This document shows positions 17,615-26,689 of a DNA stretch of 64,000 bases, one piece after another. Position numbers and translations under genes: made by a program. The stretch is taken from positions 95,737 through 159,736 of the forward strand of contig NZ_CAJXNN010000003.1 of NCBI RefSeq assembly GCF_913057115.1. Direction: 5' to 3'. The first letter of the stretch is position 1; each line of letters starts with the position of its first letter. Source of the DNA: an uncultured Roseovarius sp. Its GTDB lineage: Bacteria; Pseudomonadota; Alphaproteobacteria; Rhodobacterales; Rhodobacteraceae. Under the pieces are notes generated by a model. The model was not told where the DNA came from and did not search any database. It saw nothing but the letters and a program-made list of their open reading frames with translations.

Positions 17615-18321
17615 CAGCCTTTCCCAAGATAGGCCGCTTGGACCTCGGCGTTTTCGTGGATTTGCTGCGGTGTGCCTTCGGCAAGCAGTTCGCCGAAGTT
17701 GAGCACCGTCACGCGGTCGGCCAGTTCCATGACGACGCTCATGTTGTGTTCGATCAAAAGAATTGTCGTGACCTTGCGCAGGTCGTTTATCAGCGCCTTG
17801 AAATTTTCGATTTCATGGTCGGCAAGACCTTGGGTCGGTTCATCGAGGATCAGAAGCCGCGGTTGTTGGACAAAACCCATGGCGATCTCCAATAACCGCT
17901 GGTGACCGTAGCTGAGGTTGCCTGCGTCCTCGTCAATCCGGTTCTTCAGGCCCACGCGTGCAAGTGCGGAGTCCACGGCCGCCGGTACGTCGGGTTTGGG
18001 GATATGGCGGCGGGCGGCGAGCGCCACGTTTTCGCGGACCGAGAGGCGTGGGAAGACAGAAGTGATCTGGAATGTATAGGCGATCCCAAGCTGCACACGC
18101 TTGTGCGCGGGCAGATCGGTTATTGCCCGGTCGTCGAAGGTCACCGTGCCGGATGAAGGTGCAAGGCGACCGCAGATCAAGCTGACCAAGGTGGTCTTTC
18201 CTGCGCCATTCGGGCCGATGAGTGCGCGTACTTCCCCCTTGGGCAAATCCAGATCGACATTCGTTACCGCCTGCAGCCCACCGAAGCTTTTGGTAAGCCC
18301 GCGCGTCGAAAGCAGGGTCAT
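17614..18321 (-). CDS. livG: Branched-chain-amino-acid-type ABC transporter ATP-binding protein LivG
   Basis: 235 residues. Walker A GPNGAGKTT, signature LSYGHQRLLEIAMG, Walker B LLILDEPTQGL and switch LLIEHNMSVV are all visible, as in LivG. ATG 18321 is chosen: it overlaps the livM stop by 4 bases and has GGAGG eight bases upstream; a GTG at 18330 is a less likely start. Second ATPase of the livHMGF importer. Confidence 0.93.
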   Translation of the reverse strand: MTLLSTRGLTKSFGGLQAVTNVDLDLPKGEVRALIGPNGAGKTTLVSLICGRLAPSSGTVTFDDRAITDLPAHKRVQLGIAYTFQITSVFPRLSVRENVALAARRHIPKPDVPAAVDSALARVGLKNRIDEDAGNLSYGHQRLLEIAMGFVQQPRLLILDEPTQGLADHEIENFKALINDLRKVTTILLIEHNMSVVMELADRVTVLNFGELLAEGTPQQIHENAEVQAAYLGKG

Positions 18322-19262
18322 GGCAGCCACCTCCAGACCCGGCGGCGCAATTCACCAACCAGACCCTGAGGTGCAAAGAGCGTGAGCACGATCAGCGTGA
18401 CGCCCGCGATGAGCATGTAGGCGGTCGTAATGCCGGAGCTGAGGTCGATCAGGTAGAACATGAACAAGGTGCCGACGAAGGGACCAAGGACCGTGCCGGC
18501 CCCTCCCAAAAGCACCCAAAGCAGCGGGAAGATCGAGTATTGTACGCTGGCAAAACTTGCCCCGGCATAGCCAAAGAGCAGGCCGTAAGCCGCTCCTGCG
18601 GATGCCGAGATCGTGCCGGAAATGATCATTGCCGCCAGCTTGTGTGCAAAGGTGTTGTACCCCAGCATCCTGACACGTTCCTCGTTTTCGCGGATGGCAA
18701 TAAGCGTTCGGCCAAAGGGGGCTCGGACCAGGGCTAGGGAGACCAGAAGGCATGTTGCAAAAAGAATGAAGGCCGCGAAGTACCGGTTTGTCGGTTCGCT
18801 GAGATCAATGCCCCAAAGCACACGTTGGGCCGCTTGAATGACGAAGCCCTCGTCGCCTCGTGTGTATTGAGCAAAGTAAAGGATCGTCAGATACCCCGCT
18901 TGCGCGAACATCAAGGTCACGATCATGAACGCCACGCCGGCTGTTCTCAGTGCCAGCAGAGCCAAGGCTGCGGATACGGCAGCCCCCGCGATCAGACCGG
19001 TCAAAAGCGCCGGCGCGGCGGTGAAACCTGCGTGCTGGATGGTCAGGCTGAGGCCGTACATCCCGGCCGCGAAGAACAGGGCGTGGCCGAGGCTGAGCAG
19101 GCCGGTGTAGCCGAACAGGATATTGTAGCCGATGGCGTAGCTCGCCAGAACCATGATGCGCGCCAGATTGCCATGATGATAGGCTGGCAGCACAAATTGG
19201 AGCGCGAAGAGAAGCGCAAGAAGGCCCAGGTGCAAGCCAATAACTCGGCGGGTCTTATTCAT
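18318..19262 (-). CDS. livM: Branched-chain-amino-acid-type ABC transporter permease LivM
   Basis: 314 residues with about ten hydrophobic helices. Family signature GYNILFGYTGLLSLGHALFF (residues about 43-62) and the cytoplasmic coupling loop IRENEERVRMLGYN near residue 205 mark it as LivM. Start at 19262 (MNKTRRVIG) is preferred over a very long open extension that runs antisense-like through livH. It overlaps livH by 4 bases (19259-19262) and livG by 4 bases, indicating a tightly coupled operon. Confidence 0.92.
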   Translation of the reverse strand: MNKTRRVIGLHLGLLALLFALQFVLPAYHHGNLARIMVLASYAIGYNILFGYTGLLSLGHALFFAAGMYGLSLTIQHAGFTAAPALLTGLIAGAAVSAALALLALRTAGVAFMIVTLMFAQAGYLTILYFAQYTRGDEGFVIQAAQRVLWGIDLSEPTNRYFAAFILFATCLLVSLALVRAPFGRTLIAIRENEERVRMLGYNTFAHKLAAMIISGTISASAGAAYGLLFGYAGASFASVQYSIFPLLWVLLGGAGTVLGPFVGTLFMFYLIDLSSGITTAYMLIAGVTLIVLTLFAPQGLVGELRRRVWRWLP

Positions 19263-20185
19263 ACAGCGCGTGTCCCGAACAGGCCCTGTGGGCGGAAGAC
19301 AAGGACGAGGCCGACCAGAAGCGTCGCCAGGATTTTGGCCAGTGTTGGTGAGAAGAAGACCGAAATGATCCCGTCGGACAGCCCGATAAGAACGGCTGCC
19401 AGAACCGTTCCGGGCAGGGAGCCAAGGCCACCGATGATGACCACGATGAACGATAACAGCAGCGGGTCCGCGCCCATCAGGTAGTGTGCCTGCTGGATTG
19501 GCACGATGAGAACCGCAGCCAAGGCCGCCAATCCCGCGCCCATGCCGAAGACCAGGGCATAGACCCGCTCCACGGGAATCCCGAAGGCCAATGCCATTTC
19601 GCGGTCCGCCTGGGTCGCGCGCATGAGCAGGCCCGCGCGAGAGCGCGTCATCAACACCCAGACCCCAGCCAGAACCGCGGTGGCTGCGCCGATAACGGCG
19701 AGTTTGTAAGATGTCGTTGAAAGGCCCCAAGGGTAATAGAACTCAAGACCATTGTCGCCAAACTCGATCCAAGGCAATGCGATGCGTTCATTGAATGGCG
19801 CCTCGACAGGGCGGGCTTCGGGGCCGTAGGTCATCAGCGTGAGCTGCTGGATCATGTAAAGCAGGCCGATCGTGGCGACGATCGTGCGCTCGGGGTCGTA
19901 TTCCAGGCGCTTGAGGATCGTCATGTCGGCCACGACGGCGATGACGCCGACGAAGAGGGGCGCGACGACAAGCGCCAGAGCAAATCCAAGGGCGGGGTGG
20001 CCGCCGAAGGATTGGGCCACGTACCACGCGATGACGGCACCCAGCATGAAGAACTCGCCGTGGGCGATGTTGACCACGCGCATGACACCGAAAACAAGCG
20101 ACAGGCCGACGGCTGTCAGCGCCAGAACCGCGGCTGTTACTGCGCCTTCGAGCGATGCGAGCAGGATATAGGGACCAAGTTCCAT
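19259..20185 (-). CDS. livH: Branched-chain-amino-acid-type ABC transporter permease LivH
   Basis: 308 residues, multi-spanning. LivH signature GLSLVFGVMRVVNIAHGEFFMLGA lies at residues about 29-52, and the coupling loop MRATQADREMALAFGI near 190. First gene of livHMGF. ATG 20185 (MELGPY) is chosen over an upstream extension. It is divergent from hyuA across 120 bases. No periplasmic binding protein gene lies in or next to the cluster, although such transporters require one. Confidence 0.92.
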   Translation of the reverse strand: MELGPYILLASLEGAVTAAVLALTAVGLSLVFGVMRVVNIAHGEFFMLGAVIAWYVAQSFGGHPALGFALALVVAPLFVGVIAVVADMTILKRLEYDPERTIVATIGLLYMIQQLTLMTYGPEARPVEAPFNERIALPWIEFGDNGLEFYYPWGLSTTSYKLAVIGAATAVLAGVWVLMTRSRAGLLMRATQADREMALAFGIPVERVYALVFGMGAGLAALAAVLIVPIQQAHYLMGADPLLLSFIVVIIGGLGSLPGTVLAAVLIGLSDGIISVFFSPTLAKILATLLVGLVLVFRPQGLFGTRAV

Positions 20186-20220
20186 GTCGATACAAGGATT
20201 GACCCGAAGCGCGGCCAAAG

Positions 20221-20238
20221 GGCAACCCTAATGTTGCC
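20221..20238. promoter_or_regulatory. Inverted repeat between divergent livH and hyuA
   Basis: GGCAAC (20221-20226), 6-base spacer, GTTGCC (20233-20238): a perfect 6+6 inverted repeat centred in the divergent promoter region. It could be an operator controlling both directions. A single short repeat, so low confidence. Confidence 0.3.
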
Positions 20239-20305
20239 TGCGATGCACGTTGACTTTTGAAGGTCGGTGCCCAAACGTTATGAAGGAATGTGGGATGGTA
20301 CTGGA

Positions 20306-22363
20306 ATGGGGCAAGACAGAACGGGCATTGTCGCGGGAATCGACGTTGGTGGCACGTTCACCGATCTTGTGCAGCTTGACGAAAACACTGGCGAAGTTCG
20401 CTTGGCCAAGGTGCCCAGTACCCCGGACAATCAGGCCTTCGGTGTCATGGATGCTCTTGCCACGGCCAAGTGTGATTTACCCGCACTCGATTTGATCGTT
20501 CACGGCACGACCACCACCACGAATGCTGTTCTTGAACGCAAGCTGAGCCGAACGGGCCTGATCACGACGCAGGGGTTTCGCGACGTGCTGGAGCTTGGAC
20601 GCCGGACGCGACCGCAAGCCTATGGAATGACCGGGCGGTTTGAGCCGATCATTCCGCGGAACTTGCGAATTGAAGTGCCCGAGCGCATGGATGCTTCGGG
20701 CGAGGTGCTGGTTGCACTTGATGAAAACGCAGTCGTGGAGGCCGCGAAGGTCTTGCTGGATGCCGGGTGTGAGGCGGTTGTCGTGCATTTTTTGCACGCT
20801 TATGCAAACCCGGAACATGAGCGCCGAGCAGGTGAGGTGCTGTCAAGCATCTGGCCCAATGCCCATATCACGCTTGGCCATGCGATCTTGCAGGAATCGC
20901 GTGAGTTCGAACGTGGTGTTACCGCGGCGGTCAACGCGAGTGTCCAGCCTATACTGGACAGGTATTTGGCGCGGCTGTCCGAGGAATTGAGCGCAAGCGG
21001 ATATGACCGCGATATCTTGGTGATGAACGGAAACGGTGGCATGGTGTCCTCCCGTATAGTCGCGCGCGAGGCGGCCAAAACGGTGATGTCGGGGCCTGCG
21101 TCCGGTGTCATGGCTGCGGCCTATATCGGGCGATTGGCGGATATGCCGGACCTGATCACCTATGACATGGGTGGGACCTCGACTGATGTGTCGTTGATCA
21201 GAGGCGCGGAGCCCGCGGTTTCGAATGAAATCGAGATCGAGTATGCGATGCCTATTCACGTTCCGATGGTCGATGTTCGGACGGTCGGGGCTGGAGGCGG
21301 ATCAATCGCGCGTGTCAATGAAGCGGGACTCTTGGAAGTGGGGCCGCATAGTGCAGGGGCCGATCCCGGGCCGATTTGCTATGGCAAAGGTGGTCGGGAC
21401 CCGACGATTTCCGATGCGAACCTGATCCTGGGGCGTCTTGACCCCGCGCAACTGGCGAAGACGGGAAGGATTGCCCCTGACAAGGTGGCGCAACGGTTTG
21501 CCGAAAAACTTGCGGAGCCGTTGAATTTGGACGTGACCGAGGCTGCCGAGGCCGTGATCCGGCTGGCCAATACCAAGATGGCAGGCGCCATTCGCATGGT
21601 ATCGCTGTCGCTTGGGGTGGACCCGCGCGACTTCGCGCTTTTCGCGTTTGGCGGTGCGGGGCCGTTGCACGCCGCCAGCCTTGCGCGGGAATTGGGGGTT
21701 CCGAAGGTGCTGGTCCCTGCGCGGCCGGGTATCACCAATGCCATCGGATGCGTGGTTGCGGACTTGCGGCATGACTTCGTCCAAACCGTCGCCTGTGCCG
21801 TCGAGGACCTTGAAGAGGGTCAATTGGAGAGCGTTTTTGCCACGCAATCCGCGGAGGGTGAGGCCCTTATCGGCCAAGAGCGGGTCGAATCCGAGCGCAT
21901 TCGGTACCTTTACAGCGTGGATATGCAATATGCCGGGCAAACCCATCTGTTGCGTGTCGATCTGGAACGCCCCGATGTCAGCCGGGACGACTTGCTCAGG
22001 CTTTTCGAGGTGGCTTATTTCAATCGGTTTCGCGTGGCGCTTGAGGGCGTGCGGGCGATCGTGGTGAATGCGAATTGTTCGGTTATCGGGGAGCGGCAGG
22101 CGTTGGATTTGTCGACATTGATTGATCCAGCGGGCCGCAAGCCCGGCGTTGCAGACGCGAGAGTCGGCCATCGCCGCGTGCGCTTTGGTGGCGATTGGTA
22201 CGAAACGCCCATCTATAGGCGAGATTTTCTACCGCTTGAGTTTCAGATTTCGGGCCCGGCGATTGTCGAGCAGATGGATACGACGGTGCTGATCGAACCA
22301 TGGGACCGTGCGGAAGGGGACCGGCATGGCAATGTGATCGTGCATGTGGATGGTGCGGCATGA
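20306..22363 (+). CDS. hyuA: HyuA-type hydantoinase/oxoprolinase subunit A
   Basis: 685 residues from ATG 20306. It belongs to the HyuA/5-oxoprolinase/acetone carboxylase superfamily of ATP-dependent enzymes. The ASKHA phosphate-binding loop GIDVGGTFTDLV is near residue 11, and a second glycine motif YDMGGTSTDVSL near 290. With HyuB it hydrolyses N-methylhydantoin-like or 5-oxoproline-like cyclic amides using ATP. Upstream in-frame starts at 20267 (GTG) and 20288 (ATG) are possible but badly spaced from ribosome-binding sites. It overlaps hyuB by 4 bases and is divergent from livHMGF, which likely feeds it substrate. Confidence 0.88.
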   Translation: MGQDRTGIVAGIDVGGTFTDLVQLDENTGEVRLAKVPSTPDNQAFGVMDALATAKCDLPALDLIVHGTTTTTNAVLERKLSRTGLITTQGFRDVLELGRRTRPQAYGMTGRFEPIIPRNLRIEVPERMDASGEVLVALDENAVVEAAKVLLDAGCEAVVVHFLHAYANPEHERRAGEVLSSIWPNAHITLGHAILQESREFERGVTAAVNASVQPILDRYLARLSEELSASGYDRDILVMNGNGGMVSSRIVAREAAKTVMSGPASGVMAAAYIGRLADMPDLITYDMGGTSTDVSLIRGAEPAVSNEIEIEYAMPIHVPMVDVRTVGAGGGSIARVNEAGLLEVGPHSAGADPGPICYGKGGRDPTISDANLILGRLDPAQLAKTGRIAPDKVAQRFAEKLAEPLNLDVTEAAEAVIRLANTKMAGAIRMVSLSLGVDPRDFALFAFGGAGPLHAASLARELGVPKVLVPARPGITNAIGCVVADLRHDFVQTVACAVEDLEEGQLESVFATQSAEGEALIGQERVESERIRYLYSVDMQYAGQTHLLRVDLERPDVSRDDLLRLFEVAYFNRFRVALEGVRAIVVNANCSVIGERQALDLSTLIDPAGRKPGVADARVGHRRVRFGGDWYETPIYRRDFLPLEFQISGPAIVEQMDTTVLIEPWDRAEGDRHGNVIVHVDGAA

Positions 22364-24105
22364 CGATAGACCCGATCACCCTTTCAGTTATTCAGGCCCG
22401 CTTGATGCAGGTTTGCGATGAGATGGACCTTGCTTTTTCGCGGGCCGCGTTTTCACCGGTGATTGCCGAGGCGAATGACCGTTCCGATGGCATTTACGAC
22501 CCGGTGGACGGGTCTTTGATCGCTCAAGGCGCGGGCGGGCTGCCGGTATTCGTCGGGACAATGCAGTATTCAACCCGGACCCTGATCGAGATGATCAATG
22601 CGGGGCGCGTTTTGCCGCCAGAGCCGGGTGATATTTATATCGTCAACGATCCATATCTTGGCGGTACGCACCTTATGGATGTGCGTTTTGCACAGCCCTA
22701 TTACCGCGACGGGGAGATTTTCTGCTGGCTGTCGAATACCGGGCATTGGCCGGATACAGGCGGGGCGGTTCCCGGTGGGTTCTCAGCATCGGCAACGGCA
22801 GTCGAGCAGGAAGGTTTGCGGCTTCCGCCGGTCAAGCTGTTCAAACGTGGAGAAATGGATCACGAGATCTATTCGATTATCTGCTCCAACATTCGCGTGG
22901 CCGACCAGCGGATTGGAGATGTCAAAGCACAGGCGGCAGCCCTTGATTTGGGGGCCGAACGGATGGATGCGCTTCTGGATCGGTACGGAACAGCGACGGT
23001 TAGGCAAGCCATTGCAGAACTGCGCAGTCGAGCAGCACAGCAAATGCGGGCATTCGTTCGAGAAATTCCATTTGGCCGGCATTCCGCCACGGCGTGGATC
23101 GACAGTGATGGAGTCGTTGACGCGCCTTTGGCCATTCATTTGACGGTTCGTCGGGATGACGACAGCCTTGTTTTCGATTTTGCAGGATCAAGCCCGCCTT
23201 GTGCGGGGCCGATGAATTCTGTCAAGGCGACAACCCTGTCATCGGTCTATCTTGCCATGCGACATATCTTTCCAGAAGTTCCGATCAGCGCCGGGGCTTT
23301 CGAGCCGCTGAAGGTTATCGGCATCGAAGGTACGTTTCTTGACGCGCAGTACCCAAGGCCGGTGTCGGGATGTGCCGCCGAAGTGAGCCAGCGCATCGCC
23401 GAGGCAGTCTTTGCCGCCTTGGTGGAGGCTTTGCCCAGCCGCGTGACAGCGGCACCGGCCGGAACGAGCGGGAATTTCGCCTTGGGTGGTCACGACCCCC
23501 TGCTTGGACGGGATTACGTCATGTACCAATTGTCTGGTGGAGGATACGGCGGGCATGCTGGCGGTGACGGATTGAGCAACGGGTGTTCCACCATCGGTAT
23601 TTCCAAGGCGCCGCCGGTCGAGATCATGGAGCAAGCCTTTCCCGTGCTTTACCATCGTTATGCGCTGCGCGAAGGGTCGGGCGGCGCTGGACGGATGCGG
23701 GGTGGTTTCGGGCTGGAATACGATGTGGAGTTACGGCGCGGGACGGCGCGTGCAAGTTTTGTCATGGACCATGGCCGATTTGGACCACAAGGCGCAATCG
23801 GCGGGCAGGATGGCGCCAAGAACGAGGTCACGGTGTTGTTGCGCGGGGTGGCTTACACACCTGTTCATTTGTCGAAGGAACAGGATATCAACCTGTCCGC
23901 CGGTGACCGGGTTCAGGTGAAAACCCCCGGTGGTGGTGGCTATGGCGACCCTTTTGAGCGACCACCTGAGGATGTGGCGCATGATGTTGCCCTTGGACGG
24001 TACAGCTTGAAACAAGCTCTAGATCTTTTCGGTGTGGTTCTTCGCGAAGATGCCGGCACTTTGGAGGTCGACGTTGGGAAAACAGTGGCAGCAAGGCACA
24101 GTTGA
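22360..24105 (+). CDS. hyuB: HyuB-type hydantoinase/oxoprolinase subunit B
   Basis: 581 residues of the hydantoinase B/oxoprolinase family. Characteristic segments: ANDRSDGIYDPVDGSLIAQ, YIVNDPYLGGTHLMD near residue 95 (metal-site region), NPTGAC-like CAAEVSQRIAEAVFAAL, and a glycine-rich C-terminus TPGGGGYGDPFERPP. It works as the partner of HyuA. ATG 22360 lies inside the HyuA stop (ATGA), so translation is coupled. The length is slightly above typical HyuB (about 520-580). Confidence 0.88.
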   Translation: MTIDPITLSVIQARLMQVCDEMDLAFSRAAFSPVIAEANDRSDGIYDPVDGSLIAQGAGGLPVFVGTMQYSTRTLIEMINAGRVLPPEPGDIYIVNDPYLGGTHLMDVRFAQPYYRDGEIFCWLSNTGHWPDTGGAVPGGFSASATAVEQEGLRLPPVKLFKRGEMDHEIYSIICSNIRVADQRIGDVKAQAAALDLGAERMDALLDRYGTATVRQAIAELRSRAAQQMRAFVREIPFGRHSATAWIDSDGVVDAPLAIHLTVRRDDDSLVFDFAGSSPPCAGPMNSVKATTLSSVYLAMRHIFPEVPISAGAFEPLKVIGIEGTFLDAQYPRPVSGCAAEVSQRIAEAVFAALVEALPSRVTAAPAGTSGNFALGGHDPLLGRDYVMYQLSGGGYGGHAGGDGLSNGCSTIGISKAPPVEIMEQAFPVLYHRYALREGSGGAGRMRGGFGLEYDVELRRGTARASFVMDHGRFGPQGAIGGQDGAKNEVTVLLRGVAYTPVHLSKEQDINLSAGDRVQVKTPGGGGYGDPFERPPEDVAHDVALGRYSLKQALDLFGVVLREDAGTLEVDVGKTVAARHS

Positions 24106-24161
24106 GCAAAGTTGCGCCTTGTGGATGGAGGTAGCGATTGCTACCGCTGCACAGAGTAGCG

Positions 24162-25160
24162 ATGGAGAGAGCTTTGAAACCAGTTCTGGTTACGGGTGGT
24201 GCCGGTTACATCGGGTCTCATGCTTGTAAGGCACTGAGAAATGCCGGATATGAGCCGGTTACTTACGACAACTTGTCGACTGGCTGGCGCGAAGCGGTGA
24301 AATTCGGGCCTTTTGAGCAAGGCGACCTGAATGATCGTGAAAGGCTGGATCAGGTTTTCGCCAAGTATAAGCCGGTCGCTGTCATGCATTTCGCCGCGTT
24401 GTCGCTTGTTGGGGAGGCGATGCAAAAACCGGGCCTGTACTGGCGCAACAACGTAGCGGGGTCGCTGACGTTGATTGAGGCCTGCACCGCGGCCGGTTGC
24501 AGGAACTTCGTTTTTTCCTCGACCTGCGCGACCTATGGAGAGCACGACAATGTCGTCTTGACTGAGGATACACCACAGCAACCGCTTAATGCCTATGGCG
24601 CCTCGAAACGTGCGATCGAGGATATCCTGCGAGACTTCGAGGCCGCTTACGGCCTGAAAAGCGTTGTTTTTCGATATTTCAACGTGGCGGGTGCCGATCC
24701 TGAAGCGGAAGTGGGCGAGGCGCATGATCCTGAGACGCACCTTATTCCCGTCGTGTTGCAAGCGATTGACGGCCAGCGCGATGGGTTGACGATCCATGGC
24801 ACGGATTACGACACGCCGGATGGCACGTGTATTCGCGATTACGTCCACGTTTGCGATCTGGTCGAGGCGCATCTTCTTGGCCTGAAGCGTCTGGAAGAGG
24901 GGGGCGAAAGCTCTGTCTTCAACTTGGGTACTGGAACGGGATTTTCTGTTCGTGAGGTGATCAAGGCGGCCGGTAACGTGACCAACCGGGACGTTCCTGT
25001 TCACGAAGGGCCTCGGCGTGAGGGCGATGCGACGAAATTGGTTTCCGGGTCGGAAAAGGCAGCCACAGAACTTGGCTGGACAACCAAACGGTCCACGCTT
25101 CACGAAATGATCGAGGATGCGTGGAGATGGCAGCAGAAGAGCGGATACAAGCAGCTATAG
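24162..25160 (+). CDS. galE: UDP-glucose 4-epimerase
   Basis: 332 residues, extended SDR. NAD-binding VTGGAGYIGSHACK is at the N-terminus; catalytic SSTCATYGE (Ser) and NAYGASKR (Tyr-x3-Lys) are intact. VFRYFNVAGADP and CIRDYVHVCDLVEAH are GalE signatures. It interconverts UDP-glucose and UDP-galactose for surface polysaccharide. ATG 24162 is taken; TTG 24174 has a closer GGAGAG and cannot be excluded. It starts 57 bases after hyuB but belongs functionally with the downstream ugd. Confidence 0.93.
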   Translation: MERALKPVLVTGGAGYIGSHACKALRNAGYEPVTYDNLSTGWREAVKFGPFEQGDLNDRERLDQVFAKYKPVAVMHFAALSLVGEAMQKPGLYWRNNVAGSLTLIEACTAAGCRNFVFSSTCATYGEHDNVVLTEDTPQQPLNAYGASKRAIEDILRDFEAAYGLKSVVFRYFNVAGADPEAEVGEAHDPETHLIPVVLQAIDGQRDGLTIHGTDYDTPDGTCIRDYVHVCDLVEAHLLGLKRLEEGGESSVFNLGTGTGFSVREVIKAAGNVTNRDVPVHEGPRREGDATKLVSGSEKAATELGWTTKRSTLHEMIEDAWRWQQKSGYKQL

Positions 25161-25231
25161 TTCGATACCGCGCATTGAATGACTGAGGCCCGTCGCGTGG
25201 TTTTGCGGTTTGAGCCCTGTATTTGTTTTTT

Positions 25232-25265
25232 CGCATCACTGTCTTGCTAGAACCTATGTGATGCG
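25232..25265. promoter_or_regulatory. Inverted repeat CGCATCAC-N18-GTGATGCG upstream of ugd
   Basis: Perfect 8-bp arms at 25232-25239 and 25258-25265 with an 18-base spacer, in the 184-base galE-ugd gap. It could be an operator (half sites about 2.5 helical turns apart) or the base of a hairpin. A possible promoter follows immediately. Confidence 0.4.
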
Positions 25266-25275
25266 CGCCCTTTCG

Positions 25276-25304
25276 TTGACTGCCACGCGTCTTGGGCGCA
25301 TTAA
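25276..25304 (+). promoter_or_regulatory. Possible sigma70-type promoter for ugd
   Basis: TTGACT (25276-25281), a 17-base spacer and CATTAA (25299-25304), 40 bases before the ugd ATG. The -35 element is good and the -10 element weak. It lies just after the CGCATCAC inverted repeat. Confidence 0.35.
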
Positions 25305-25344
25305 GAGGGCAAAAAGAGCGGTTACCGTTGAAAGGTATTGAGGC

Positions 25345-26679
25345 ATGAAGATTGCGATGATCGGCACGGGCTATGTCGGGCTTGTCTCGGGGGTATGTTT
25401 TTCAGATTTCGGCCATGATGTCGTTTGTGTCGATAAAGACCCGGCCAAAATCGAAAAATTGAACAACGGGAACGTCCCGATTTTTGAGCCTGGGCTCGAG
25501 CAGCTCATGGCCAAGAATGTTGATGCCGGCCGCCTGTCATTCACCGGTGATCTCAATGCTGCGATTGCCGAGGCTGAAGCGGTTTTCATTGCGGTTGGCA
25601 CCCCGACGCGCCGAGGTGACGGACATGCCGACCTGAGCTATGTCATGGCTGCGGCCGAAGAGATCGCAAAAGCGGCTGACCGCTATGTTGTGATCGTCAC
25701 CAAATCCACGGTGCCTGTCGGCACGAACCGGCAAGTGAAGCAGGTCGTCAAGAAGGCGAATCCGGATTTGGACTTTGATGTCGCGTCCAATCCTGAATTC
25801 TTGCGCGAAGGGGCGGCGATCGAGGATTTCATGAAGCCTGATCGCGTGATTGTGGGCGTTCAAACCGATCGCGCTGCGGAAGTGATGGCCGAGATTTATC
25901 GTCCGCTATACCTGCGCGATTTTCCGATCCTGACCACGGATTTGGAAACGGCAGAAATGATCAAATATGCGTCAAATGCTTTTCTGGCGACCAAGATCAC
26001 CTTCATCAATGAGATCGCGGCACTTTGCGAACGGACTGGCGCGGATGTGAAGCGCGTGAGCCATGGCATGGGGTTAGATAAGCGGATCGGGGACAAGTTT
26101 CTTCATGCCGGGCCTGGCTATGGTGGAAGTTGCTTCCCGAAAGACACGCGCGCGTTGGCCCGTATCGGACAAGATCACGGCTTGCCGATGCAGATCACCG
26201 AAAAGGTGATCAATGTGAACGAGGAAATGAAGCGGCGGATGATCGACAAGCTTCTTGATCTTTGTGACGGGTCGTTCAACGGCAAGATCGTGAGTATTCT
26301 AGGTGTGACATTCAAGCCGGATACCGACGACATGCGTGAAGCGCCAGCTTTGACAATCGTGCCGGCGCTCGTAGGTGGTGGCGCGAAAGTTCGGGTGTGT
26401 GACCCTCAGGGCCAGCATGAAGGTGAGTCGCTTTTGCCCGGCGTGCATTGGCAGGACGATCCGTATAAATGCGTGAACAACGCGCATTTGCTGGTCATCT
26501 TGACGCAATGGAACGAGTTTCGGGCGCTGGACCTCAAGAAAATCGCCAAGAAAATGGCGACCCCGCGATTTGCGGATTTGCGGAATATCTACTCGGTCAA
26601 GGATGCAAAACGGGCCGGTTTCGAGGCTTATGAGAGTGTCGGACGCACGGGGTACTGGCTAAGGCAGAAAGAGGAATAG
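25345..26679 (+). CDS. ugd: UDP-glucose 6-dehydrogenase
   Basis: 444 residues. It oxidises UDP-glucose to UDP-glucuronate with NAD, providing acidic sugars for capsule or exopolysaccharide. N-terminal GTGYVGLVSG binds NAD; Cys263 in GPGYGGSCFPKD is the catalytic thiol; GVTFKPDTDDMREAP marks the C-terminal domain. TTGAGG precedes the ATG. It stands downstream of galE, making a UDP-glucose-derived precursor pair, with its own likely promoter. It is convergent with the glycerate kinase gene, 10 bases apart. Confidence 0.95.
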   Translation: MKIAMIGTGYVGLVSGVCFSDFGHDVVCVDKDPAKIEKLNNGNVPIFEPGLEQLMAKNVDAGRLSFTGDLNAAIAEAEAVFIAVGTPTRRGDGHADLSYVMAAAEEIAKAADRYVVIVTKSTVPVGTNRQVKQVVKKANPDLDFDVASNPEFLREGAAIEDFMKPDRVIVGVQTDRAAEVMAEIYRPLYLRDFPILTTDLETAEMIKYASNAFLATKITFINEIAALCERTGADVKRVSHGMGLDKRIGDKFLHAGPGYGGSCFPKDTRALARIGQDHGLPMQITEKVINVNEEMKRRMIDKLLDLCDGSFNGKIVSILGVTFKPDTDDMREAPALTIVPALVGGGAKVRVCDPQGQHEGESLLPGVHWQDDPYKCVNNAHLLVILTQWNEFRALDLKKIAKKMATPRFADLRNIYSVKDAKRAGFEAYESVGRTGYWLRQKEE

Positions 26680-26689
26680 CGGGCCGGTT

